NCBI GenBank assembly: GCA_964343355.1
Contig: CAYFJC010000031.1
Span: 1 to 12,604, forward strand
DNA length: 12,604 bases
DNA from: MED-G78 sp964343355
GTDB lineage: Bacteria > Pseudomonadota > Gammaproteobacteria > Magnimaribacterales > D2472
Direction: 5' to 3'
The position numbers and the translations under genes are program-made. The notes below the pieces were generated by a model. The model was given only the letters and a program-made list of their open reading frames with translations. It did not search any database and was not told the origin of the DNA. Numbering within the stretch: position 1 is the first letter of the stretch; the number at the start of each line of letters is the position of its first letter. Shown one piece after another: positions 6,204 to 12,604 of this stretch.

Positions 6204-8411
6204 TTAAAGAGATGCATCTGCAGCGTCGCTAGGCCAGATTAATGGTATTTGTTGCTGAGGATTAAAGACGCCAGGCCCTAATGCCGGATAGGCTTTTGAG
6301 GCTTTGCTAATCTCATCTTCATTCAAAAACTCACTAGGAATGAGTTTAAAAACATCTAGTCCACGTATGATTTCTGTTCCATAAATGTAACCTTTATAAA
6401 AATATGCAGACCAGTAACCACCAGTAATTAACATATCTTTATTAATGGGGCCTCTATCAAAATAAGCTATCTCTTGTGGATTAGAAGAATCAGTGAAATC
6501 CATGATCGAGATACCGCCTTGATACCAAGCTTGAACAAAGATATCACGACCAGGAACTGGAATAATAGAACCATTATGAGCAACACAGTTTTCTGTTTCT
6601 AGTTGTGGAGCAGGCATCTTATAGTGACTTCTGAATTCAAGTTTATTGTCGACAATGTCATAAATAGCATCTGCACCCCAAGTAAGAGGATCCCAAGCTC
6701 GACAGCGAGCACGACCACCACCACCCCATTCGTCAGTGAATATTACTTTTGTTCCATCGTTATTGAATGTTGCTGAATGCCAATAAGCAAAACCCTCATC
6801 AGTTACAACATCTAATCTTTTCGGATTATATGGATCAGTGATATCAAAAAGAATACCGTTACCAGAACATGCACCTGCAGCTATATTTGCTGAAGGAAAG
6901 ACCGTAATATCGTGACACTGATCAGTTCTACTTGTATCTTGAGTTTCATCTCCATGGTCACCACCACGCCAGAGTCCACCAAGTGCTCCTGTTTCAAGAT
7001 CAGCAAATACAGCCGGACTGCTCACTATTCTGGATTGTGAAGGATCAGATACCGGAATTTCAATAACATCTATTCTAAAAAGAGCTGTTCTTTCATCACC
7101 AGGTATATTTCCTATACATTGCTCTAACTCTTCTTCATCTCTAACACTGCCAGTGCCAGAGTTATATACAACAATCTTTCCATCTGTATTAGGGCCAGAT
7201 ACAACAGAGTGCGTATGAGAACCGCGGCAGGTTTGAACTGCGCCAACTTGTTTTGGACGACTAAGATCTGAAATATCAAAAATTCTTATTCCTCTAAAAC
7301 GTTCTGGACTTGCATCTCTTCCAACACCTTCTCGACCGCAATCAATTCGACCACGAGTCTGCTCTACAGACATAATGAGTAAATCTCCAACTATAGAAAC
7401 ATCACCTTGACCACCAGGGCACACTATTGAGGATAAAAGATTAGGAATACCATCTTTATCAATCTTATACATATTAAAACCATGGTAGCTCCCGGCTACC
7501 AGCAAATCGTCTCTAAAGGCCATATCTGTATTAGAGAAACTTAACATCGGAGAACGAAGAGAACTTGAGGCTTCTTCTGTTGTAATTGCTTTATCTTCAT
7601 CCTCATTTTTCGTTAAATCTTCTGAACCGCGCTCTTCTGGATTATTTGGATCAAAGAATCCTACTGGTTTACGCAAAGAAGTTAATAATTCCATATTCAT
7701 TATTGCCTCATCAGCAAAAAACAAACCTGGTGTTAAGCCTGATCTTGGATCATCTGAAAGACCAACAGCTATAGTATTCATTCTTTCTATTTCTACCCCT
7801 TGATCATTAATTAAGTCAGAAACAAATTCATTTAATATTGGATCATAAGCAGAGCCTGAATATTTTTCTAGCTCTTTAACCATCTTTAAAGCACCATCAT
7901 GATGGGCAATCATCAGTTGAAGAAAGAGTCGATCAAAATCAGTACTTTTTGAGTCTGCTAGATTCCCTAACTGCTTTGGAGTTGCCATACCCACCATATC
8001 CATATGCATATGATTTTTTTTAGACATATCAGCTATATTTTCATTGCGCTCTGCAAGCCAGCTTTCCATAAAATTTATTTCATCATCTTGAGATACATCT
8101 ATTCTTTTTGCTAGATCAACAATGGTTTTATTGTTCGTTCTCTTATCTGCCATAGCAGACATTAAAATTGCTTGTTCATGATGGACAATCATGCCTTGAA
8201 GAAATCTTACATCAGCGTTGATATAAGAAGTATCTGCAATATTTGAGGCAGCTTTAGGATCAAGGTTTTTCGAAGATTCTCCTGGAGCACCTGGTTGTAT
8301 TATTGTCGGATTAAAAGGGCTATCAGCTGCTAGCACTAGTTGGCTTGAGAGAATCGAAATAATAACGATCATATGAAAACTTTTATTAATTTTTTTAAAC
8401 ATTTTATGCAT
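6204..8411 (-). CDS. Exported DUF305 plus LVIVD-type beta-propeller fusion protein
   Basis: The 735 residues start with a signal peptide (basic start, hydrophobic 14-28, likely cleavage after VLA at about 29). Residues about 64-215 hold DUF305, a helical ferritin-like domain, with its two half-repeats GMIVHHEQAI (His77, His78, Glu79) and LMIAHHDGAL (His170, His171, Asp172). Between them is HMHMDMVGM (134-142), a Met/His cluster of the type that binds copper. An acidic linker (about 255-285) leads to a propeller (about 290-690) with repeats such as IRIFDISDLSRPKQVG and ILFDITDPYNPKRLD. Four blade starts carry a histidine (SHTH 398-401, CH 499-500, WH 544-545, AH 611-612). Eight cysteines after residue 330 suggest disulfides in the periplasm. 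Function is unknown; copper handling is inferred. The ATG at 8411 overlaps the upstream gene; Met4 (8402), just after that gene's stop, is an equally good start. Confidence 0.85.
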   Translation of the reverse strand: MHKMFKKINKSFHMIVIISILSSQLVLAADSPFNPTIIQPGAPGESSKNLDPKAASNIADTSYINADVRFLQGMIVHHEQAILMSAMADKRTNNKTIVDLAKRIDVSQDDEINFMESWLAERNENIADMSKKNHMHMDMVGMATPKQLGNLADSKSTDFDRLFLQLMIAHHDGALKMVKELEKYSGSAYDPILNEFVSDLINDQGVEIERMNTIAVGLSDDPRSGLTPGLFFADEAIMNMELLTSLRKPVGFFDPNNPEERGSEDLTKNEDEDKAITTEEASSSLRSPMLSFSNTDMAFRDDLLVAGSYHGFNMYKIDKDGIPNLLSSIVCPGGQGDVSIVGDLLIMSVEQTRGRIDCGREGVGRDASPERFRGIRIFDISDLSRPKQVGAVQTCRGSHTHSVVSGPNTDGKIVVYNSGTGSVRDEEELEQCIGNIPGDERTALFRIDVIEIPVSDPSQSRIVSSPAVFADLETGALGGLWRGGDHGDETQDTSRTDQCHDITVFPSANIAAGACSGNGILFDITDPYNPKRLDVVTDEGFAYWHSATFNNDGTKVIFTDEWGGGGRARCRAWDPLTWGADAIYDIVDNKLEFRSHYKMPAPQLETENCVAHNGSIIPVPGRDIFVQAWYQGGISIMDFTDSSNPQEIAYFDRGPINKDMLITGGYWSAYFYKGYIYGTEIIRGLDVFKLIPSEFLNEDEISKASKAYPALGPGVFNPQQQIPLIWPSDAADASL

Positions 8412-8610
8412 TATCCTTGTCCTCTTCTTTAATTTCCTCTGCTTGACCCTCTATGATTGTTGGTCGACCTTGAGGTTGTTTCTGACGTCTGCCAAAACGA
8501 TTAATTCTATCATCACGATTTGTTTGTTTTTTTGAAGCTTTAACTTTTCCTAAATTACTTATAAGAAACAAAGACCCCATAATAATTAAAACCCAAAAAA
8601 ATGTATTCAT
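8404..8610 (-). CDS. Small single-span membrane protein of unknown function
   Basis: The 68-residue product is not one I recognise. Residues 3-19 (TFFWVLIIMGSLFLISN) form one membrane span at the very N-terminus, followed by a strongly basic stretch (KVKASKKQTNRDDRINRFGRRQK) and an acidic tail (EEIKEEDKDNA). By the positive-inside rule the tail faces the cytoplasm. Evidence that it is real is its packing: the ATG comes one base after the stop of the Bax inhibitor-like gene (TAA-T-ATG), and its stop overlaps the start region of the DUF305 gene by 8 bases, so it is probably translationally coupled on both sides. It could be a small accessory subunit of either neighbour. Confidence 0.75.
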   Translation of the reverse strand: MNTFFWVLIIMGSLFLISNLGKVKASKKQTNRDDRINRFGRRQKQPQGRPTIIEGQAEEIKEEDKDNA

Positions 8611-8611
8611 A

Positions 8612-9412
8612 TTATCTACTTCTAATTTTCATTAATAATCTAAGTATTTCAATATACAACCAGACTAGAGTAACCATAAGAGAGAAAGCTCCATACCATT
8701 CCATAAATTTAGGGAGTCCCTTTTCAGCACCTTCTTCAATAAAATCAAAATCTAGTACTAAGTTAAGCGCAGCAATACCAACAACAAATACAGAAAAGCC
8801 TATTCCCATAAGACCATTAGAGTGAATAAATCCAATAGGAGAACCAAACATAGACATAACAAAACTTACAAGATATAAAATAGCTATTCCAGCAGTCGCT
8901 GAGAAAACCATCAGTTTAAAATTTTCAGTTGGCTTAATAATCCCACTTTTATAACAGAACAATAAAGATGCCATAATACCAAAAGTTAACCCTAGAGCTT
9001 GAACAGCTATACCTGGAAACGCACCCTCAGCCATCATTGTTATTCCACCCAAAGCTACGCCTTGTGATAAAGCATAAAAGGGAGCTGTTGATGCAACCTT
9101 TTCAGGACTTCTAAAAATTGTCACCATAGCTAAGATAAATCCTAATAGTGCACATGGAATCGCTAATACTGGAATATTCCAGCCCACAAAGGCACCACTA
9201 AAACAAAGAGCAAGTAAAATACCTGTTTTATTAACTGCACCATCTAAAGTCATTAGATTAGTAGCCTCAACAGTTGATGAGGTTGTTCTAAAGCCACTAG
9301 CTGTATTCATTTCGCTAGATGACTGAGTTCTAAATCCACCCTGATCAAAATTTCTTTTAAATGCAGGATTACCTGATTTACCAAATCTGTTTATTGCTGA
9401 ATGTTTTGACAT
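8612..9412 (-). CDS. Bax inhibitor-1-like integral membrane protein (BaxI_1/YccA family)
   Basis: This 266-residue inner-membrane protein has a hydrophilic N-terminus of about 60 residues containing a short repeat (GFRTQSSS at 26-33, GFRTTSST at 40-47), then seven hydrophobic segments at about 62-80, 82-100, 108-126, 136-153, 168-189, 200-219 and 238-260. The block NLVLDFDFIEEGAEKGLPK (217-235) followed by EWYGAFSLMVTLVWLYIEILRLL is the signature of the bacterial Bax inhibitor-1-like family (Pfam BaxI_1). Asp221 and Asp223 are conserved acidic residues; in related TMBIM proteins aspartates gate a pH-sensitive calcium leak, but that role is only inferred here. Its ribosome site AAGGAG (9418-9423) is the strongest in the window. 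It is the first gene of the minus-strand block ending at 4056. Confidence 0.92.
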   Translation of the reverse strand: MSKHSAINRFGKSGNPAFKRNFDQGGFRTQSSSEMNTASGFRTTSSTVEATNLMTLDGAVNKTGILLALCFSGAFVGWNIPVLAIPCALLGFILAMVTIFRSPEKVASTAPFYALSQGVALGGITMMAEGAFPGIAVQALGLTFGIMASLLFCYKSGIIKPTENFKLMVFSATAGIAILYLVSFVMSMFGSPIGFIHSNGLMGIGFSVFVVGIAALNLVLDFDFIEEGAEKGLPKFMEWYGAFSLMVTLVWLYIEILRLLMKIRSR

Positions 9413-9417
9413 AAAAT

Positions 9418-9456
9418 CTCCTTAAGTCTCTATATTAAATATCTATGGGCTTTCAA
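9418..9456 (-). promoter_or_regulatory. Promoter and strong ribosome site for the Bax inhibitor-like operon
   Basis: On the minus strand TTGAAA (9451-9456, 5 of 6 to consensus) is followed after 16 bases by TATAGA (9429-9434, 4 of 6), and then by AAGGAG (9418-9423) five bases before the ATG. The implied RNA start near 9422 falls at the edge of the ribosome site, so the true start may be a few bases upstream. It sits just after a terminator-like hairpin and so divides two transcription units. Confidence 0.4.
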
Positions 9457-9461
9457 ACAAA

Positions 9462-9485
9462 TTAAAAGGCTTTATAAGCTTTTAA
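9462..9485 (-). terminator. Terminator-like hairpin at the end of the cytochrome gene
   Basis: Read on the minus strand, TTAAAAGCTT pairs with AAGCCTTTTAA across a three-base loop, ten pairs with one bulged base. It is followed by TTTGTTTG. The hairpin covers the last codons and the stop (9472-9474) of the cytochrome gene. The stem is AT-rich, so termination would be partial, but the U-rich tail is in the right place. Confidence 0.4.
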
Positions 9486-10515
9486 TCCAATTACCAACAA
9501 GCTCTACAGCTTCTTTGTGTTCAAGCGCTCTTCCAGATTCTGGCATCATAATACCTGGATCCAGTGATTGCATTCTGAAAAGCAAAATAGACTCATCTGG
9601 TTTGCCTGGCACTATGGAATAACTTAGATCATTACTGGCTCTGCCAGCGGCAATAGGTTTCTTAAAGTAACCTAAATGTATTTCTCTATTTTCTTTAAAA
9701 TCTAAATATAAACCAGTTGTGTCAGCAGAACCTCCATCAATATGGCAATGGGCACAATTAATATCTAAATAAGACCTAGCCCTGTCATCAAGTGAAGCTG
9801 ATTTATCTTCCCAGTCTGCCATAGTTTTAAATTGCATATCCTTTGAAATCCAGCCTTGCTGATGCCACTTCATTAATTGATTCATGGAGCCATCTTCGTA
9901 ATTAATAGATGTATTTAAATTTCTAGCTTTGGGACCAATAGGTTGAATGCTTTTATCAGATTGATGACATTCTTTGCATTGATTGATATTAGGAACTCTA
10001 TATCTCACATCTTGAACATCACCAGTATTATTAACAAACTGAGTTGATATAGTTTTTCCTGCAATGCTTAAAAATGCATCATTTTGCTCTTCATTCCATA
10101 CATAACTTACGTTTTTCCATTTATCCTGTTTTTTAATTAAAAGCCTTGTTTCCAATAGCTGAGGATCTAAATTTGAAGCTTCATGTTTATTTAAATAGGC
10201 AAACGTTTTAATAAGAACTGTACCATTAGGAAAATCAAAAACTTTATTAGGCCTATATTCAGCAAAACTTTCAGCAGGCATATATACAAATCTTAACTTG
10301 TCTGCATAATCTGAGAAAAGAGGAGTGATTAATTCATATGGCAGTACTCCTTCGGCAGGAGATTGAGAATTGAGTTCCTGAAAAAATCCATAATCTGAAA
10401 GTTTAGAGGCAACTTTATTATTTTGTATAACCGCATCATTTACAGCTGCAATAGCTGGTTGAAAACTAAAAAGATTAAAAAGAAGAACTATAAATAGATA
10501 TTTAGAGTGTTTCAC
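9472..10515 (-). CDS. SO2930-family diheme c-type cytochrome (TIGR03806-like)
   Basis: This is an exported 347-residue protein with a signal peptide (hydrophobic 7-18, likely cleavage after AIAA at 21-24). It has two heme c sites, CKECH (180-184) and CAHCH (254-258), and a C-terminal GIMMPESGR (321-329) whose methionine is a candidate axial ligand. The N-terminal part includes PYELITPLFSDYADKLRFVYMP and the FPNGTVLIKTF segment, which I recognise from the family named after Shewanella SO2930 / HNE_0200. Members occur beside parallel beta-helix proteins, as here. Electron transfer in the periplasm is inferred; partner and substrate are unknown. The start codon is GTG, placed inside the end of the beta-helix gene with a 14-base overlap, so translation is probably coupled. 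A hairpin at its 3' end may end the transcript. Confidence 0.88.
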   Translation of the reverse strand: MKHSKYLFIVLLFNLFSFQPAIAAVNDAVIQNNKVASKLSDYGFFQELNSQSPAEGVLPYELITPLFSDYADKLRFVYMPAESFAEYRPNKVFDFPNGTVLIKTFAYLNKHEASNLDPQLLETRLLIKKQDKWKNVSYVWNEEQNDAFLSIAGKTISTQFVNNTGDVQDVRYRVPNINQCKECHQSDKSIQPIGPKARNLNTSINYEDGSMNQLMKWHQQGWISKDMQFKTMADWEDKSASLDDRARSYLDINCAHCHIDGGSADTTGLYLDFKENREIHLGYFKKPIAAGRASNDLSYSIVPGKPDESILLFRMQSLDPGIMMPESGRALEHKEAVELVGNWIKSL

Positions 10516-11764
10516 TAAATTCTACTGGAGATAGAGGTGTTATTTTTCCTGTAAATTTTTCATAGCTTCTTTCAACTGGGTCAAAAAAAGGCAGCATATA
10601 TTTAATGGGATTTATTGTTAGAAAAGAAGCATCACCATTATCACCTAGGACAATCTTATCCTCTTCAGGCTGGCCAAATATTATTTGCCCAACAGGGACA
10701 ATACCATCCCAGAATATATCAGGCATATCACCCTCAGATAATTCATAAAGAATTTTGGCAAGCTCTCCCGTCTCAAGATCAGGCCTATATCCAGTTTTTC
10801 CGAATCTATTACCGTGAATCTGAATTGCTTTTGGATGTGGATAATAATTTTCATCTTCTGTTTCATATCCATAGGTAACAACAGCAATATTAATGGTTTC
10901 ATTGTCACCAATGTCGTTATCAAAGATCTCCACATGCGAATTAGCCTGAATAATAATTCCAGTACCTCTTGGAACTTCTCCAACAATATTACCTTCAGGA
11001 GCAAAATTATCAGTATTATTATTAATAGATTTATTTCTAAAGACTCTTATGTGATGACCACCTTGTTGAGGTATGTCTGGCAGGTCAAAAACTAAAATAC
11101 CACCAGTATTATTCTCAGCATGATTATCAAAAACATCAGCATAATAGGAATTTTCAATCTCAATTCCTGCGACATTAAATTCAGCTCTAGAATTTTTAAC
11201 AATAATATTTTCTGATTGACCAACATAAATCCCTGCATCAGATGCTCCTATAGCAACACAAGAATCTATAAGTACATTTTTAGATTCAACTGGATAGAGT
11301 CCATAAGCTCCATTATCTGAGCTAACTCCACCAGTCCATTCCGTTCTGACTCTTATAAAACTGATACCATCGACACCCTTAACTTTTATAGCATCACCCT
11401 TGGCATCTTCAATTGCAAAATCCTGCAAAACTACATTATCAGAAGTTACTGATAATCCTTGAGCTCCAGATTTTTGATTTTTAAAAGATAAAACAGTCTT
11501 ATCAATACCTTCGCCTTCAAACCTAATATTATCTACATTAATTGACAAACTATCTTCTAATTCATAGAACCCAGCAGTTAATCTAACAATATCACCAGGC
11601 TCAGCAAGAATTAAAGCTTCTTGAATAGCAGAGTAGGGATCATCGGAAGGACTAACAACTGTAATAGCTCCGTAACAGTTAATACTGATAAAGAGACTAA
11701 AAAATAGTAACTTAGACTGCTGTAGGTATTTTGTCGAAATCTTCAAGAGGCTTCTCAAGTTCAA
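10502..11764 (-). CDS. Exported parallel beta-helix protein (TIGR03805-like)
   Basis: The 420-residue product has a hydrophobic export segment at about 19-30 and then a right-handed parallel beta-helix. SAIQEALILAEPGDIVRLTAGFYELED (residues 45-71) is a pectate-lyase/NosD-like start, and repeats of Asn- and Gly-rich coils follow (about 75-325), with the family blocks GAYGLYPVESKNVLID, GASDAGIYVGQSENIIVKN, VAGIEIENS and NNTGGILVFDLP. I recognise this as the beta-helix family TIGR03805 that accompanies the SO2930 cytochromes. No catalytic activity is established. There is no ATG near the N-terminus: the frame can start at TTG 11764, 11758 or 11746, all inside the preceding ferritin-like gene. 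TTG 11746 is preceded by GAGAAG and gives a compact signal peptide, so it may be the true start. Confidence 0.88.
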   Translation of the reverse strand: MNLRSLLKISTKYLQQSKLLFFSLFISINCYGAITVVSPSDDPYSAIQEALILAEPGDIVRLTAGFYELEDSLSINVDNIRFEGEGIDKTVLSFKNQKSGAQGLSVTSDNVVLQDFAIEDAKGDAIKVKGVDGISFIRVRTEWTGGVSSDNGAYGLYPVESKNVLIDSCVAIGASDAGIYVGQSENIIVKNSRAEFNVAGIEIENSYYADVFDNHAENNTGGILVFDLPDIPQQGGHHIRVFRNKSINNNTDNFAPEGNIVGEVPRGTGIIIQANSHVEIFDNDIGDNETINIAVVTYGYETEDENYYPHPKAIQIHGNRFGKTGYRPDLETGELAKILYELSEGDMPDIFWDGIVPVGQIIFGQPEEDKIVLGDNGDASFLTINPIKYMLPFFDPVERSYEKFTGKITPLSPVEFSETL

Positions 11765-12604
11765 CCCAATCTACTTCAAAGTCATCAGGTGCATTTTCAT
11801 ATTCTAATAAACCTAAAGCTTCAAATTTAGGCCTTACTGAGTCTGTTAGTAAGCCAATCCTAGAAAGGTTTGGAATCACTCTTGAAAATAAGAAGTTTCT
11901 AAAAGTAGCATTGGCACTAGTGCTGAGTGAGAACTCTCTTGCTTCTTCTTCTGACATCTTTAAGTACTTCTGCATAGCTGTAGTATTAATAAGTCTTTCT
12001 CTTGAAATAACACATGCCTCATAGGCAAACTCAGCTCTCTCCTCAATCTCTTCAGGAGTTAAGGTTTTAATAAAATCTTCTAAGTAATTAATGCCGAAGG
12101 TTACGTGCCTAGCTTCATCTCTAACTACATAGTGAAGTAGTTGTTTTAATAAAGGATCTTTAGTTAAATTCTTTAACATCTGGAAGGCAGCCAATGCTAG
12201 ACCTTCAATGATAATTTGCATCCCTATAAATTTCAGATCCCATCTTTCATCGGTTAAGATTTTATCTAAAAGTGCTTTTAAATTTGGATTAATTGGATAA
12301 TGAACTCCAATTTTTTCTTGAAGATATCTATTAAAGACTTCAACATGTCTAGCTTCATCAAATGTTTGAGATGCTGCGTAAAGTTTTGCATTGTATGTTG
12401 GTGCACATGATACCAACTGAGAAGCAACCAAGAGAGCACCTTGCTCGCCATGTAAAAATTGGCTTAAAAGTTCAGCAGTGTCATGTCTGTCAAACTCAAT
12501 CTTCTCTTCTTCAGTAAGATTCTCATAAGCTTCTAAAGTTTCATGAGGTAAATCCTCATCAGCTTCAACTAATTTTTCATCTGCAGGATGAGTGTAGTCC
12601 CAAT
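11712..12604 (-). CDS. Ferritin-like di-iron protein, 5' end beyond the window
   Basis: The frame is open to the right edge and shows 296 residues. It has a four-helix ferritin-like core with the full set of carboxylate/His ligands for two irons: Glu53 (FLHGEQGA), Glu83 and His86 (DEARHVEVF), Glu133 (IIEGLAL), Glu163 and His166 (DEARHVTFG), counted from the first visible residue. This arrangement is that of R2-like and AurF-like di-iron oxidases rather than iron-storage ferritin. The substrate is unknown; N-oxygenation, aliphatic hydroxylation or an oxidase role are all possible. A TTG at 12431 could be mistaken for a start, but it would remove the essential Glu53. No export signal can be assessed because the N-terminus is missing. 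Its 3' end overlaps the start of the beta-helix gene by 35-53 bases, which indicates one operon. Confidence 0.85.
   Translation of the reverse strand, partial: WDYTHPADEKLVEADEDLPHETLEAYENLTEEEKIEFDRHDTAELLSQFLHGEQGALLVASQLVSCAPTYNAKLYAASQTFDEARHVEVFNRYLQEKIGVHYPINPNLKALLDKILTDERWDLKFIGMQIIIEGLALAAFQMLKNLTKDPLLKQLLHYVVRDEARHVTFGINYLEDFIKTLTPEEIEERAEFAYEACVISRERLINTTAMQKYLKMSEEEAREFSLSTSANATFRNFLFSRVIPNLSRIGLLTDSVRPKFEALGLLEYENAPDDFEVDWVELEKPLEDFDKIPTAV

Noticed and set aside
8601..8825. Open frame of 74 codons on the + strand over the Bax inhibitor-like gene
   Set aside because: It lies antisense to the C-terminal signature of a well-supported gene and crosses the junction of two minus-strand genes. 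Nothing in its translation resembles a protein family.
10814..11095. Open frame of 93 codons on the + strand, antisense to the beta-helix gene
   Set aside because: It is a shadow: the minus-strand frame has clear family motifs, and the translated + frame is an Asn/Ile-rich sequence with no recognisable domain or ribosome site. The same holds for other alternate-frame openings such as 385-618 (-), 7586-7774 (+), 10615-10878 (+) and 11731-12024 (+).
11712..12431. Start of the ferritin-like gene at TTG 12431
   Set aside because: The frame continues open to the window edge, and the upstream residues include FLHGEQGA, whose glutamate is a required iron ligand. The 12431 codon is internal.
1..12604. 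Mobile element, phage, CRISPR or defence island
   Set aside because: No transposase, integrase, repeat array, terminal inverted repeats or nuclease/methylase genes were seen, and base usage appears even along the window.

Overview
The window is AT-rich with short intergenic gaps. Every gene is bacterial, and the closest resemblances I recognise are to marine gammaproteobacteria (possibly a SAR86-like or similarly compact lineage). That placement is an inference from base composition, gene density and gene content, not from a marker gene.

Layout. (1) Positions 2-868 (+) hold the C-terminal half of a catalase-peroxidase, KatG, cut by the left edge. (2) Positions 869-1093 form a convergent gap holding a near-consensus Fur box, a promoter-like hexamer pair that overlaps it, and nested inverted repeats able to fold into a closed multi-branch RNA. 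This is the most unexpected object in the window. (3) Positions 1094-3241 (-) encode an exported S46-family dipeptidyl-peptidase, and divergently 3329-4063 (+) encode serine acetyltransferase (cysE), apparently on a leaderless mRNA. (4) Positions 4056-9412 (-) carry five closely packed genes: a Bax inhibitor-1-like membrane protein, a 68-residue single-span membrane protein, an exported DUF305 plus beta-propeller fusion, a type II pantothenate kinase-like protein, and an alkylglycerol-monooxygenase-like integral membrane di-iron enzyme. (5) Positions 9472-12604 (-) carry three overlapping genes: a ferritin-like di-iron protein (5' end outside the window), an exported parallel beta-helix protein and an exported diheme cytochrome c. 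A terminator-like hairpin followed by a promoter separates blocks 4 and 5.

How the genes may work together. The beta-helix and cytochrome genes match a pair I remember as co-occurring (TIGR03805/TIGR03806, the latter called SO2930 family). Here the pair is joined by overlapping reading frames and non-ATG starts to a di-iron protein, which suggests a translationally coupled redox module of unknown substrate. Metal-dependent or redox chemistry recurs across the window: heme in KatG and the cytochrome, di-iron in two families, possibly copper in the DUF305 protein, and a Fur site. The cysE, peptidase and pantothenate kinase genes are ordinary nutrient and cofactor metabolism. No transposase, integrase, CRISPR array, tRNA or rRNA was seen.
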